This document shows, piece by piece, positions 51,294-62,715 of a stretch of DNA of 64,000 nucleotides (position 1 is its first letter; each line of letters opens with the position of its first letter). Both the position numbers and the translations under genes were made by a program. Source of the stretch: Phascolomyces articulosus (lineage: Eukaryota > Mucoromycota > Mucoromycetes > Mucorales > Lichtheimiaceae); NCBI GenBank assembly GCA_025677815.1, contig JAIXMP010000024.1, positions 310,001 to 374,000 of the forward strand, read 5' to 3'. The notes beneath the pieces were generated by a model. It saw only the letters and a program-made list of their open reading frames with translations, was not told where the DNA came from and ran no database searches.

Positions 51294-52025
51294 GTTATTG
51301 GACATCTCTCAGCAAACATCACACTGATGCTTATGATTGATCACGAACCTTCAGATATTTTTAGGCGATTTATTATTTCTAAGCAACGGTATCAAGGAAA
51401 CGCGTACATGCATTTCAATCTGGATATCGAAAACAAGGAATTGGCAAGACTATTTGCACCACAAAATAAAATGTGGCACTTGTAAAAAAGTGAAGATCTT
51501 AGATTGTGATTTCACAGCCAAGAATTTATATATTTACCAATGGATAAAGACAAAAATATGGAGAGCAATCTTTAACCAGATCCAGAAGATATGTTTCAGT
51601 TTATGAAAAGCGTATTTTCACATGGCTGTACGACGGATTTTGGTGCACAGATCAAGCACTTGTTCTTAAGTAGATGCTTGCAGCCCTACTAAGCAAAAAA
51701 TGTATTTGATTTGTCGTAATCGCAACTATAGTAACTAATACATATTTACATGATGTTAAAAAAAATATTGGGGATATGTACGTAATCATATTTTATTTCT
51801 ATATTGTGAGTGAAATATAAATATGAAGTGGATGAACTAGTTGTTGTTTTTTTTTTGTTCAGAAAAGCCACAAATCTAGACCAAACTCAAGGTCTAATGG
51901 AAAAAGACCTTTACCATCAGTTGATATTCCCAATCACATGTATAAAAAATACATTACTTGCGACAAGATGAACGAAAAAAAACAGCAGCAGCAGCAGCAG
52001 CAAATGGGTGCTTTTTGCATTAAAG
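51294..52025 (+). pseudogene. Unassigned exon-like fragments, probably a decayed gene
   Basis: Three coding-looking pieces on the plus strand. Exon-like 51294-51482 after TTTGACAG reads VIGHLSANITLMLMIDHEPS then DIFRRFIISKQRYQGNAYMH and ELARLFAPQNKMWHL, 63 codons open. About 51520-51665 reads FIYLPMDKDKNMESNL, stop, then PDPEDMFQFMKSVFSHGCTT. Exon-like 51863-52025 sits between TTTTTTGTTCAG and AAAG|GTAAAA and reads KSHKSRPNSRSNGKRPLPSV then HMYKKYITCDKMNEKKQ with a (CAG)6 run, 54 codons open. At least one in-frame stop separates the parts. I do not recognise the family. Confidence 0.4.
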
Positions 52026-52098
52026 GTAAAATTATATAGTGTATAACAACATTACTTCATGTAATAACTGTAATGACGATGCTGGGAGTTTATTTATA

Positions 52099-52285
52099 CT
52101 ATAGATTATTGGCGATTACAGCCTGTAAAGAATACTTTAGTTTGGTATCTGAGCAATCAGCAATGGTTGATTCGTATACAGTAATGTAAATAACCGTGGA
52201 TACATGCTCAGGGTAATGCTGCGCCACATACGATAAAATCATCAACGACATAAATTGCGGCAAATCATTCTCTGCGCGCATTCAA
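52099..52285 (-). pseudogene. Unassigned minus-strand exon-like fragment
   Basis: About 58 codons open on the minus strand after GCGCGCAG: NDLPQFMSLMILSYVAQHYP then EHVSTVIYITVYESTIADCS, ending ANNL and stop. Composition is protein-like rather than AT-driven. No start exon or domain found. It may be the last exon of a lost gene. Confidence 0.3.
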
Positions 52286-52649
52286 CAAGTAGCATGTATA
52301 ACTGTCTTGTTGGAGTCTTTGGTCGATTACATAGCAATAAAAACGACATCTATCTATTGAGAATTGGATCGAACCAAAAAACTTATGCAAAGGTGATTCA
52401 TTTTGCATAACCTAGTAATGTCTATATAAAAGTATCAGCAAAATGAAAAAAGTACATAGCAAAGCAAACAAAAACAAAAAAAAAAAAAACTTTACAATTC
52501 ATAGCCAATCATTCATTTTATGTTGAACAATAAGTGCGTTCTGAGACTTCTGTCTTCCCTTCTTAATTTTAAACTCTTTTTCTTTGATGGGTACTCTAAT
52601 AACTTACCATAATCAAGTTAATCAATCTATATTAATAGCAATCTCAAAT

Positions 52650-53560
52650 GACTCACTTGGTTCAGATTATATTTCTTGGCGTAGACGAGTATATGTTTTT
52701 CTCCACAGTTTTTTTCTTTTACTTAATTCTCTAGGGCTTAACAACGATAAGCCTTGTAATGTTTCTTTATTTATATATGGCGACATCTTCCAGCTCTCTG
52801 ACACAGCATAACCTTAATGTTATATAATTTCATGTTTCAACTTATTAAATACGCACAAAGCTTCTTTGTAATTACTACAAAATGGAATACACCAAAAACC
52901 AAGATTATATAATAATAAAAAGACACCTTGTTGTTACAAAGAATGATGATTACTGGAGGAAGATTAACATAGCATCAATAAATAGACCTAACAGGTACTG
53001 GTTTGATTAGGTTATCCATTGATATTATACCATCTTGATAAGACCATTAAATGTCCATGATGATAGTATATTACAACCAATTGGATATATTATAATAATA
53101 GGATGGACAATACAAATGATAATGTTGATATTTTTTCAAAATATAGACTATGTAATGGAGAAAAAAGGAGAAAATCGAAAATTTCATCATCTGTTTTTAT
53201 AAACTTAGCAGAGATCGAACCACCCAGTTTCAAGGTATTCATCTATGACTATATATAATTGCGCAGCATATATCAAGTGTATGTGAAGAGGTATTTTGGA
53301 GTGGGAAAATGGGTGGCTCAAAAATGTAGCAGTTTTTTGGTAGCAAGTTATTCAGTACAAGCCTATAAAGAAGAGATTAGTCATATTATTATATTTTTCT
53401 CGCTACTACGCACTTTAAGTATCTTGGTTACCATGACAACACCTTTTTATAGGAGTGTAACAAGAAGGCTACCCTGTGATAATATTTTGGCGCCACCAAA
53501 GGAATTTTTATTTTATAGGCTAGACTTGATTTGCTGAGCATAAGACCATTATTGTTGTTG
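52650..53560. repeat. Segmental duplication, partial third copy (decayed)
   Basis: 52660-53000 matches 55400-55740 (shared TTTCTTGGC[AG]TAGACGAGTAT, GCGACATCTTCC versus ACGACATCTTCC, AAAATGGAATACACCAAAAA). 53040-53545 matches the starts of both longer copies (49350 and 55730). Around 53010-53035 a stretch resembling the WWE start (TACTGGTTTGATTAGG...CCATTGA against TACCGGCTTGATATACCCAT) suggests the relic of a third WWE gene. Confidence 0.7.
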
Positions 53561-53770
53561 GTGACATCAGTGTGGTTATTTTGGTTATTCCATTCAAATT
53601 TATATATAATCAATCAGCCAGTGAGAATGATGGTGTTGGAGCAAGGAACAAAAACTTTGCAATGGCAGGCAACAATAATCGACGGACCACTTCTTCGTCA
53701 TTCAGATTCCTTAGATAAATATCAAGGAGCGGAGGGGGAATTGGTGATCCAATGGAAGGTTATCAAATAA
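53531..53770 (+). other. Doubtful 79-codon ORF with hydrophobic N-terminus
   Basis: MLSIRPLLLLVTSVWLFWLF would be a signal anchor, followed by a polar tail with no domain. It begins at the edge of the decayed duplication and has no counterpart in the other copies. An open minus frame (53711-53974) overlaps it. Weakly supported. Confidence 0.2.
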
Positions 53771-54511
53771 TGTGTCTATATATAAAGGTATCAAGAATAA
53801 ATCCTCGCTCCAATCAACTTGTTGTATATCAACATATCCACTTTCCAGGTGTGTTATATAAAAAGTCATAATACCAATGGGTACATGAACCATAGAATGG
53901 ACCAGCTTTATTTTGAAGCAAAAGTAATTCAAATACCGCTTACCATAATCTGGGATTTTTGTAAGCGAGATCATTAAATAAGTATTTTTTATAACTGCTA
54001 GATTACCAAGTCATAGTGGTTAATGATATATAATTGAGTTATACTGTCATGATAATGTATTTTGAAATAGTGGTCATTATGTTATAGTTGAAATGAGGAG
54101 GTACTTTTTCCTCTTTTTTTTTCCAAAGACAGGATATGATCCAGTAAAAAAAAAATAACGCTCAACATTAATACAATGTCACCACCACAAAAAATAAATT
54201 ACTAAATCAACCCCAATCTGTTTGAATGTGTCTGAAGTATGTAATTTTAGTGAAGAAAGTAAAAACCGTCCGTTATTGCCCTAATTTAGTAAGCATATAA
54301 ACGTCGTACCCTAATGTTATTCGAGAAGAATCATCGTAATGTTGTTCGGGAGCTGTCATCCGTACAACAACATATTGCAACTGTTTAATAATCTCAGTAA
54401 TCTCAACAATTCTTATTTTCCACATAATATTATACACAGAAAATAACATTTACTATACAAACACAGAGATTATGATTATAGAATTGAGTTTGCAAATAAT
54501 ATATATATTAG

Positions 54512-55009
54512 TACAGTCAACCCCCGTTCTTTGCATTGACAACTCCACGAAATTTGTTGCAAATAGGTAAGGTGTTGCAACATTCGGGAGTATAGCCGGA
54601 TAGTATACGATTCAACATCTTAACTGAAATTGCGCAATACATACCTATACTAAATTTCCATAATATAGTAAGGTAAAAAACTGAAAAACAATAATAAATA
54701 ATGATGATGATCTAGAAAAACCCAAAGATTATATAAAAAATTATAAATTTTTATATTGCTGAAATCATACATATACATCGAAAATTCATCTTGAATTTAC
54801 ACCGCAATAATAAGTGTGATAAGGATTTATCACTAATTTTTGTTGCACATTACGAGGTTATTTTATCCCGATAAATAGGAATTTGATCAAATCAGTGTTG
54901 TAATTGCAGGGCGCAGTTTTCCTTATGTTTTTGTGATAATCCAAAAAAAAGTTGCTTTAATGCAAAATATATACACTACAGGAGTGAAACAAAGTGGGGT
55001 TTGACTGTA
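54512..55009. mobile_element. MITE-like element, 494 bp, inverted ends, TA target
   Basis: Left end CAGTCAACCCCCGTTCTTTG at 54514; right end, read inwards on the minus strand from 55007, CAGTCAAACCCCACTTTG. TA flanks both ends (54512-54513 and 55008-55009). The imperfect inverted repeats of about 18 bp, TA target and CAGT start are typical of Tc1/mariner and pogo/Tigger elements. No transposase ORF inside, so a non-autonomous copy. The interior is AT-rich apart from the first 90 bp. Confidence 0.8.
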
Positions 55010-55248
55010 TAAAAGTGATAAATATATAAAAACAAAGAATAACTACATTCTAAAATATGCTACTACTATTATGTAGATATCATTTGGTTGCAAGAATTAA
55101 ATTACCTTCAAATAAGTTCCAGATTATGTTTACCCAATTCTTTACAATTTCTGGTTCATTGATACCTTTCATCAAGTGATTAAATAAGCCAAGACAACAA
55201 ACTGACAAATTATCTGCTGAGTGTGCGCAGCAGATTATTTACATGTCT

Positions 55249-55452
55249 TCATCTAAATCCCAATAATACATAGACCTGTGGTGAAGGTCTATATGTAGGA
55301 CTCGTCACTAGTTTTATAGTAACCACAAACCCTTTAGGTTGTTTATACTGGGATTCAATAGTTTCGATGCCATCATGCAACAGGTAATAAATTGACCAGA
55401 CTTGATCCAGATTATATTTCTTGGCATAGACGAGTATGTGTTTTTTTTTCAC
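55249..55452 (-). CDS. Unrecognised 67-codon ORF, possible gene fragment
   Basis: MKKKHILVYAKKYNLDQVWS then IYYLLHDGIETIESQYKQPK and ending YRPSPQVYVLLGFR. The protein-like composition and a duplicated, decayed copy at about 52700-52650 (EKHILVYAKKYNLNQV on the minus strand) suggest it derives from a real coding sequence. No domain recognised. Confidence 0.35.
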   Translation of the reverse strand: MKKKHILVYAKKYNLDQVWSIYYLLHDGIETIESQYKQPKGFVVTIKLVTSPTYRPSPQVYVLLGFR

Positions 55453-56610
55453 GTTTTCTTTTTCTACTTCATTCTCTAGAACTTAACAACGATTATAAGC
55501 ATTGTGATGTTTTTATTTATTTATTTATAACGACATCTTCCGGTTCTCTTGCACATCATAACCTTATTGATTATATTGTTTCTTGATGTTTCTTCTTATT
55601 AAATATAAGGTTCCTTAGTGATAACTACGTACAAAATGGAATACACCAAAAACCAGAATAATATAATAATTAAAAGGCACATTTGTTACCTAAGATTGAT
55701 AATGGCTAGAAGAACAAGACCAACGTATCAATGAATATAATATTTAAAATAATAGGATAAGAATATATTAAGGAAATCAATAATAATGTTGATAAAAAAA
55801 AAGTATAGAGTAAATGTAGAAAGAAGGAGAAAATCAAAAAGTCATCATCCATTTATATATTTAGCAGAGCTCGGCAACCACTTTCAAGATATTCTATTTT
55901 TTTTTCTCCTTATATTGCGCAGCATTTAAATTTGGAGGGAAAGGAAATGTATGACTCTTTATTTTGAGATCGGCTAGGATAATTTTAGTAGCGGCACTAA
56001 TTTTTTTAAGCTGCTTATTTTTGCTGAGCATTTGGCTACTATGATTGCTTGGTTACACTAACACTTTTTATTTTAGTTCTCCCAGCAAAAAAAAAAAGAA
56101 CGATCTTTTTTTTTTGTAACGTCATATTATGCCTTTAACTTTACGCGGATCATCCAAACAACATTTACATATATTATTATTACTATGATAATAAGTTCAT
56201 CCTTCTTGTACCATTATAATGATTGATATTACCGGTAGTAGTCCAACATTGTCTATTTCAATGATTTACTTCAAATTTTTACGCAGTTTAATAATAAATA
56301 CCTCGCTGATACTCCTTGATATATATATATATATATATAACAATGAGAGTAAGGGATATGATGAGGTAAGTCCCTAATTATAGAATGATCCAATCACTAC
56401 GTAGCAAGATAATTTTATGCCTTTGCATATACTTTTTATTCCAAGTCTTTTTTGTGTTTATAAAAAACTTTTAATGCTGCAAGATTTAAGCTCATGACCC
56501 CACCACAACAACAACATACATTACATACACATATAAAAGCATACATTCCCTGTTATTTCGAGCTTCTAGAGTCTCCACCGCCACCCACGTGCCTATAACA
56601 AGTTGCATTA

Positions 56611-56613
<3 letters not shown>

Positions 56614-56665
<52 letters not shown>
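56614..56665. repeat. (TC)26 microsatellite
   Basis: Twenty-six TC units on the plus strand, at the same place in copy B as the (TC)20 tract in copy A. Confidence 0.95.
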
Positions 56666-56669
<4 letters not shown>

Positions 56670-56880
56670 CCAGCAATAACATCATTTCTAAAAGCATGAT
56701 TACTAATAATAATAGATTACTATGCATAAGTTCTCCCCTGTATTCTTATAATAGATTTTTCTAGGCAGAAATATTACTAAACGCGCCACCCGTTGCTCTT
56801 TTTCTTCATGCATCCCTTGAAATCGGGTTATTGTTAATTAGTGTTGGCGTCAATAGATGAGTAATTCATGTGCCTGAAAA
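56666..56880. other. Highly conserved block in the duplication, copy B
   Basis: Counterpart of 50569-50795, about 96% identical excluding indels. It contains CTGTATTCTTATAATAGA and GCGCCACCCGTTGC... on the plus strand and no ORF of useful length. It could be a promoter or enhancer core, a structural RNA, or a recently converted segment. Confidence 0.75.
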
Positions 56881-57230
56881 ATAAACAATAGACAACTTTT
56901 TTTTATATTATATTCGGAAAGTATTAGTCATTCATTTATCCGATGATTATACTGTCTTTTTATCCTTCTTCTTCTTCTTCTTCTCATCTAACTCGTGTTT
57001 CTTAAAAAAAAAAGCATGCTGAGTCGACGTAAAAAAAATCGACATGAAGGTTTCATATTCAAACGATGTCATCATTCGTTATATATTTCAAAATCCATCC
57101 AAACAATTTCATTCATCGATAAAATTCAAAATAGTGCTGCGTAGCATGTTATCAAAAATTTATGTGTAACCAAAAGTCTATTTGTGTGTGTGTGTGTGTG
57201 TGTGTTGTGCCTGTCTAGAACAATTACATA

Positions 57231-57784
57231 TTGGCAATTTTTTTTTTAAAAAAAAACAAAACAAAACAGCTATATAATACCATGAAGAGAAAGGAACGGA
57301 GAGGGGAGAACATATATAAAATTTCTATATACAACATAAGTGAACCATGTTAATGTAAAAAATAGAGTGGGGAGGGGGATTTGATATTGGGGAATTATTA
57401 TAGTACAATATATATATATAAAAGTGACAGAATGAATGATATAATGCTTCTAAACAAATAGGTTTGTGAATATAATAATGAAAGTAACGTAGTACTAATG
57501 CTATGCATTGGGAAAAAAAGGAACAATGATGGGAAATAACGAATGACTTGTGTGTGTGTACAAAATAGATAGAATGCCATAGTAATGTACATAATAAAAT
57601 TGCAATTGGTAATGATAGTTAATGTTGTTGAATATGTGTATATGTAAATGTATGCGTATAATTGAAAGGGTTATATGTAAATGTGATGTAATGGAATTGA
57701 TGAAGAATTGCAGCAATATGAAAAAAAAATGATGACTGTATATACTACTGTTGTCATTGTTGTGTAGATCTAACGTGATGTGTA
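57231..57784. other. AT-rich 3' flank of WWE copy 2
   Basis: About 550 bp of AT/TG-rich sequence with overlapping low-complexity ORFs; no domain. Probably the 3' untranslated region and spacer. Confidence 0.4.
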
Positions 57785-57991
57785 CTATGATCCAGTACGA
57801 GCAATCGCGATTCTAGTTGAGAATTGCTGTGCATATAATCCAGGACCATTGACATATACGAGACCTTGTAATGATGGAACGTAAATATTGCCGGCTGCAC
57901 CACGACGCCACAATTGTTCAATTGAAAAGTTCGATTGTCGATCGAAAGGTACCCAGAAAGTACCGGCTTGATATACCCATTGAAAACCCAT
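57785..57991 (-). CDS. WWE-domain microprotein, copy 2 (68 aa)
   Basis: Single-exon 68-codon ORF: FQWVYQAGTFWVPFDRQSNF then SIEQLWRRG, IYVPSLQGLVYVNGPGLYAQ and RIAIARTGS. Same length as the ORF at 49141-49347, with no indel, and identical last nine residues. Differences fall mainly at polar surface positions while W, PFD, SIE, GLV and the C-terminus are kept, which is the pattern of selection on protein. The domain call (WWE, poly-ADP-ribose or partner binding) rests on the W-x-PF-D/S-IE/R-x-x-AR pattern. No signal peptide, so intracellular. Confidence 0.7.
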   Translation of the reverse strand: MGFQWVYQAGTFWVPFDRQSNFSIEQLWRRGAAGNIYVPSLQGLVYVNGPGLYAQQFSTRIAIARTGS

Positions 57992-60900
57992 CTTTTTTTT
58001 TTTGTTACGTTGGTTATTCTAATTTATATAGAATTAAGATTCAATAAAATGTAAGAAAGAAAAGTAAGAGAGAAAGAGAAAGAGAGAGAAAAAAAGTTCC
58101 AAGAAAAACAAAAAGGAGATCCTTTTTATATTCTTTCAAAATGTATATATTTATATATATTATGTGATCTTCCTCGAGCTTAGCATCGATTAATTTATTC
58201 GTATTAATATAAGTATCGGGTATTATTTTTTTTGTATACATATGCTAGCTAATACAAGCAGCGCAGCCTTTTTTTTAAATGGTCAATGGAGTATTATTAA
58301 GAATGATATAAGTCCATAGGGTCCTGATATATTCGTTTTGAACCTAAAAAAAGATATTACTTTTCTGCATGTATTCAATACACTTCCTCCTGATCTGTGC
58401 ATTTTTCTTATGTCATTTATTATGTTTCTATGAATATAAACTTTTTTAAAGTTTTTTCTTTTCAACGTTGAATTAGACAATATCAAGGATAACAAGACTT
58501 CTGTTTTTTTCTCGCAGTCTATGTTTTTACCTGCTTTTTTTTGGGAAAAAAAAAGTAAATTATCATACTATATTTTCCTGTCATTGTCACTTGTACAAGA
58601 TAAAAAGTGCTACCATTAATCCATTGCTCCTATCGCATCCATCCCAATACTTTGCATTGCCGAGAGAGAACACAAATGATCCTGATTTGTAGCGCAGCCC
58701 GATGTAAAAAAAAAAAGGCGTTTTATCTTTATAATACTTTGATGCTTGTTGTCAGTCATTTGTAATAAAACTGATCATCGTTGCACATCTTCCCTCTTCT
58801 GCATTCTCACTCTCTGTCTCCGAGAAAATGTCTAATGTGGCTCGTGCTACTAACTATCTGTGGCGTCATGGTTATAATAGTACGCTGGTAATCTATTTAT
58901 TGTGACCAATCAAAGCCATGTTTCCAAAGAGAGTGCTGGACATTCAATGTATCCAAAAACGGTATAAGTTTCTTTTTATTGTTGTTACCAAGTTGTCGTC
59001 ACTTTTTCTTTTTGTCATCAACCCTGGAACATAATATGCTTACATGATTGAATAGCTTTTTTTCTTCGAGAATTATATTACTGTTTTCTTTAGAATTACA
59101 TATGTAGATTTTATAATTCATGTATTATCTTAATGACTGTTTCACTGCTACATGTATTGTAACAATATCCACGTATGTTTTTCAAAACATACATATGATA
59201 TTACACAATGCTAAAGGAATTTTTTGTATATATAAATGAAAATATTTTATTTTTTCTACTACTGCGCCTAAACAAAAAAAAAAAAATAAACTCTTGGACA
59301 ATTGGACCAATTAGGCGAGTGGCACCCACACCCATTCCTCTCTATAAACCAGTATTATTATTATTACCCACTCATACTCATAATCTATATATTAATAATG
59401 ATGACCTTCCTTCGCTTTGTAGTACTTTCTCGAAAATGTCTTGGCTTTCTGTATTCTACAACAGGATGAGATGTTGTGCTGCGTTATCAATCACAATCGC
59501 CAAGTCAACAAAGCCCATCATCATGACATTTCTTTATTACTACTACTATTAGAACACTCTTCTATTATTGATTGTTCCACCATTGTAGTTATTTATTTCA
59601 TGTTTCAATATTTAATTGTTATATTAAGCAATACTTGCCAAACATGGTTCCAATACATCTTATTTTGTATATTCTGGGATATTTTTACTCTGCGTTATTG
59701 TTTACGCAAACAAATAAAAAAAGAACCAAAGCTGTGCAATTCCGTCAAAAGTTTGGTAATGATGATAGACAGATACAGAATCGAGAAAGAAATCAACTCT
59801 ATTCATGTTGTGATTTTACATTATATAAAAAATATGTATATACTAATAGTCATGGTATGCAGAGAATTGAACATAGGATCAAGATATGCAAATTGATGTA
59901 CACGTCGAATATCATGTCATAACGGATCAATATATATAAAGTTTACTATGAGCAATGACAACATTTATTTTTCCCGGGAAAAAAATAATACACCCTTTGT
60001 CTTATTTTTACTACCATGACACAATAATATCATGTTTTTTTAACATGTGATATAAAATAGAAAGGTGTAGAAGAAATAAGGATGATTCCAAGATATCAAT
60101 ATATAGTATCTTAATATGGGATCGATGTAGATAGAAAATGATTGCGCAATTTTCTTTTCTTTTCTTTTCCATTCCCCATAGGCAGGAAATTGGCAGTTAT
60201 TTTCTCATTCCAATGACACTTGGTCATCTTCTCCCAATTCTTTCATACGTAGGATATAATTAAACAACAACGCCACCGCCGTTGATGCCTACGCCAATAA
60301 CGCGTAGCCGGTTTTATTATTATTATTATTATTAATAACGTTACATAAATTGTTCAGCATGCATAAAAATAAATGGTGTCGATGATGATGAGACATTAAA
60401 ACAATAGAAAAAGAAGGGGAAGAACGTTTTTCAATCTAAAATGTTTTAGGATAGACAAGTGAATGAGTAATCATTGCACAAAATGAACAAATTAAGGTTG
60501 TGGCGTATAAATTCCCAGATTTTTAATAACTGAGCCACCTTGGCACGATAAGCTCATGAACCAAGATGGCTTACCTTAAGCTCGGATCATCACATTCCTT
60601 TGTATGGGGTCTACTACAGTAATGATTCAATTTTTTGTAGAACATATACCAATACACCTTAGAAAAAAAAAATTCAAAAAAAAATTCGTAGATGCAAAAA
60701 AAATTCTTTGAATATTGTTTTTCTAAAGTGTTATTATATCTTTTAAAATAGTACTTGACAAATCAATTATAATAATGGATGGTTACGTACTATTACTACT
60801 GTTACGTGTTACTATATAAACTTTTTATGTAATAGTAATGCGTCTAAATATAATCCTGTTACATCGAGATAAAAGAAACCATATATTGAAGGTTGTTACT

Positions 60901-62394
60901 TTTTTGTTTTTGATGAGTCATTCTACTGTTGTTGACTAATTTTGTTAATAAAAAGAGTAACACCTATCCTCTCATCAATTCTTATTAATAATAAACTGGC
61001 AAGAAAGAAGTAATTAGATAGATACTCGATGCGTGTAACAGAAGTTGTTTTTTCGTAAAACATTTGACTTTGAAAGAAAGTCTCTATGTAACAGATACAC
61101 TTATATCGAGATAAAACCCCAATACAAAAAAAAAAAAAATCCCAAACACGAGTGTTCTTTTTGACAATTACCCTATTTTCGGGTTTTACCGAGCAAAATA
61201 TTTTGTTTTCGACAGAAATCGATATTATTTCTACCAACATGTTGTCATTTTATCATCGACTTCTGGATAATTCTTCTTTTTTTTTTACTAATTAAAAAAA
61301 AGTGAGATGGAGAAGTCGTTATTTTCCTTATAATCTCTATAATTCTAAACTTTTATTAAATGGGTATTTTATATGTGCGCCATCCTATATTATAGTACGA
61401 AGAACGAGGCTGGATATCATGGGGCAGTGGGAATATGGACCCTAACTAACTGATATAGTAAAAAGAAATACTTGCAACCCAGCTATAGGTATACTTCCTA
61501 TCTAGTTTGACGCATTCATCATTTTTGGAAAAGCATCTAAAATAAATCTGATCTCCTTGCGGCATAAATATTTTTTTATTATTCATCATTCTTTATCTTT
61601 CTTTCATTCGAATGATCGCAAAAAAAGGGTCGAATATTTTTTAATGACTAAAGGATGATGAATAAGCATCCTATCTTACTAATGGATGAATCATAAATAT
61701 TCTATTCATTTTTTTTCTAAGCCTACTAGAAAATGTTACGCAGCAAAAACTGATAATGATAACGATAATGATGATTGTTACATAGTAATTATATATGTTT
61801 AGGGAGTGTGAAGCACTTTATTAAGATAATTGTTTGATGGATAAACTATAATAAATTAGGAACAGCCTCTTTTTTTTTACCATACATGGCCGGCGTCAGT
61901 TCCGATTCCTATTTTTTTTAATAGAAAGAATATGGTTAATGATGAAACAATATATTATATAATGAATCATCATCATTGTCGTAACATGGAATAGTAGACA
62001 TTGGATGAGTAACCACTTTGTAATGAAAAAAAAATGAAAAAAGAAAATAGGTACTAGCTATTTTGATCGACTTGACCGTAAACCCTTTGAAATGCAACGG
62101 AACTGTTCGTTTATAGCGAGATTCTTCAGAAAAGTGGGCTTTGCAAAAATGACATGTAATTCTAGGTGTGACAAGAAAATGAATTGTCTTACAAAAAACT
62201 TGATATGATGCTATCTCTTTTTTTTCTCTTTTAAAAATAATAAATTTGGTCTAGATGTCCATTTTTTAATAGTAATAATAATTAATGCAAAGAGCATAAT
62301 GTGGGAAGAAGGTATATATTTTATATTATTATAATATACAACGAGATATATATATAGATACATATTGTAAAGACTCTATATTACGATTATTTTA
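57992..62394. other. Gene-free AT-rich stretch
   Basis: About 4.4 kb with no gene I can support. A possible initial exon is at 58828-58887 (MSNVARATNYLWRHGYNSTL followed by GTAATC), without a convincing second exon. Open frames at 59208-59922 are long but repetitive (Tyr/Leu/Ile/His). A 12-bp imperfect inverted repeat (GAGCCACCTTGG / CCAAGATGGCTT) is at 60532-60578. ATT and GATGAT microsatellites occur at 60310 and 60380. Confidence 0.45.
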
Positions 62395-62715
62395 TTATAA
62401 ACAATAAGGCATAAAGGGTGCTTGTTTCAATGAGACAGAAAGGTCATCCATGAGATGACTTAATTCTTCTGGATCCACTTTTTGTTCATTCTTTTGTTTA
62501 TTATGTTTCAATGGTGTCTTTGTTGTTGTTGATTCGGTTGCAATGGGCGATTGGTGACAATGGAAAAGTGTCAAGTGTGACATGGAGTCAACTAATAGAT
62601 CGTTTTCTTCTTCTTCTTCTACTACTACTCCTTTGGTTGTCATTTTGTATATGGGTACGCTTGTATTCTTGGTAATTCCATTATTTGAATTGTGAGATGC
62701 TGCCATTTTGTTCAT
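62395..62715 (-). CDS. Small acidic hypothetical protein
   Basis: Single-exon ORF of 106 codons: MNKMAASHNSNNGITKNTSV, an acidic patch (VVVEEEEENDLLVDS), a polar middle, and a C-terminal amphipathic helix (DPEELSHLMDDLSVSLKQAP) ending FMPYCL. The composition is more protein-like than neighbouring ORFs. No domain recognised. The start may instead be the second Met. Confidence 0.45.
   Translation of the reverse strand: MNKMAASHNSNNGITKNTSVPIYKMTTKGVVVEEEEENDLLVDSMSHLTLFHCHQSPIATESTTTKTPLKHNKQKNEQKVDPEELSHLMDDLSVSLKQAPFMPYCL

Larger units (their letters stand above)
55390..57230. repeat. Segmental duplication, copy B
   Basis: Co-linear with 49350-51130 from about 55720 onward, and with the partial copy 52650-53560 at its left end. 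It therefore keeps the most complete version of the ancestral unit. It ends near a GT microsatellite at 57184-57204. Confidence 0.85.

Noticed and set aside
53711..53974. 87-codon minus ORF
   Set aside because: Overlaps a weak plus ORF, no domain, no counterpart in the other copies of the duplication.
59208..59922. Three overlapping ORFs of 114-151 codons
   Set aside because: Tyr/Leu/Ile/His-rich translations of AT repeats with no domain or splice support.
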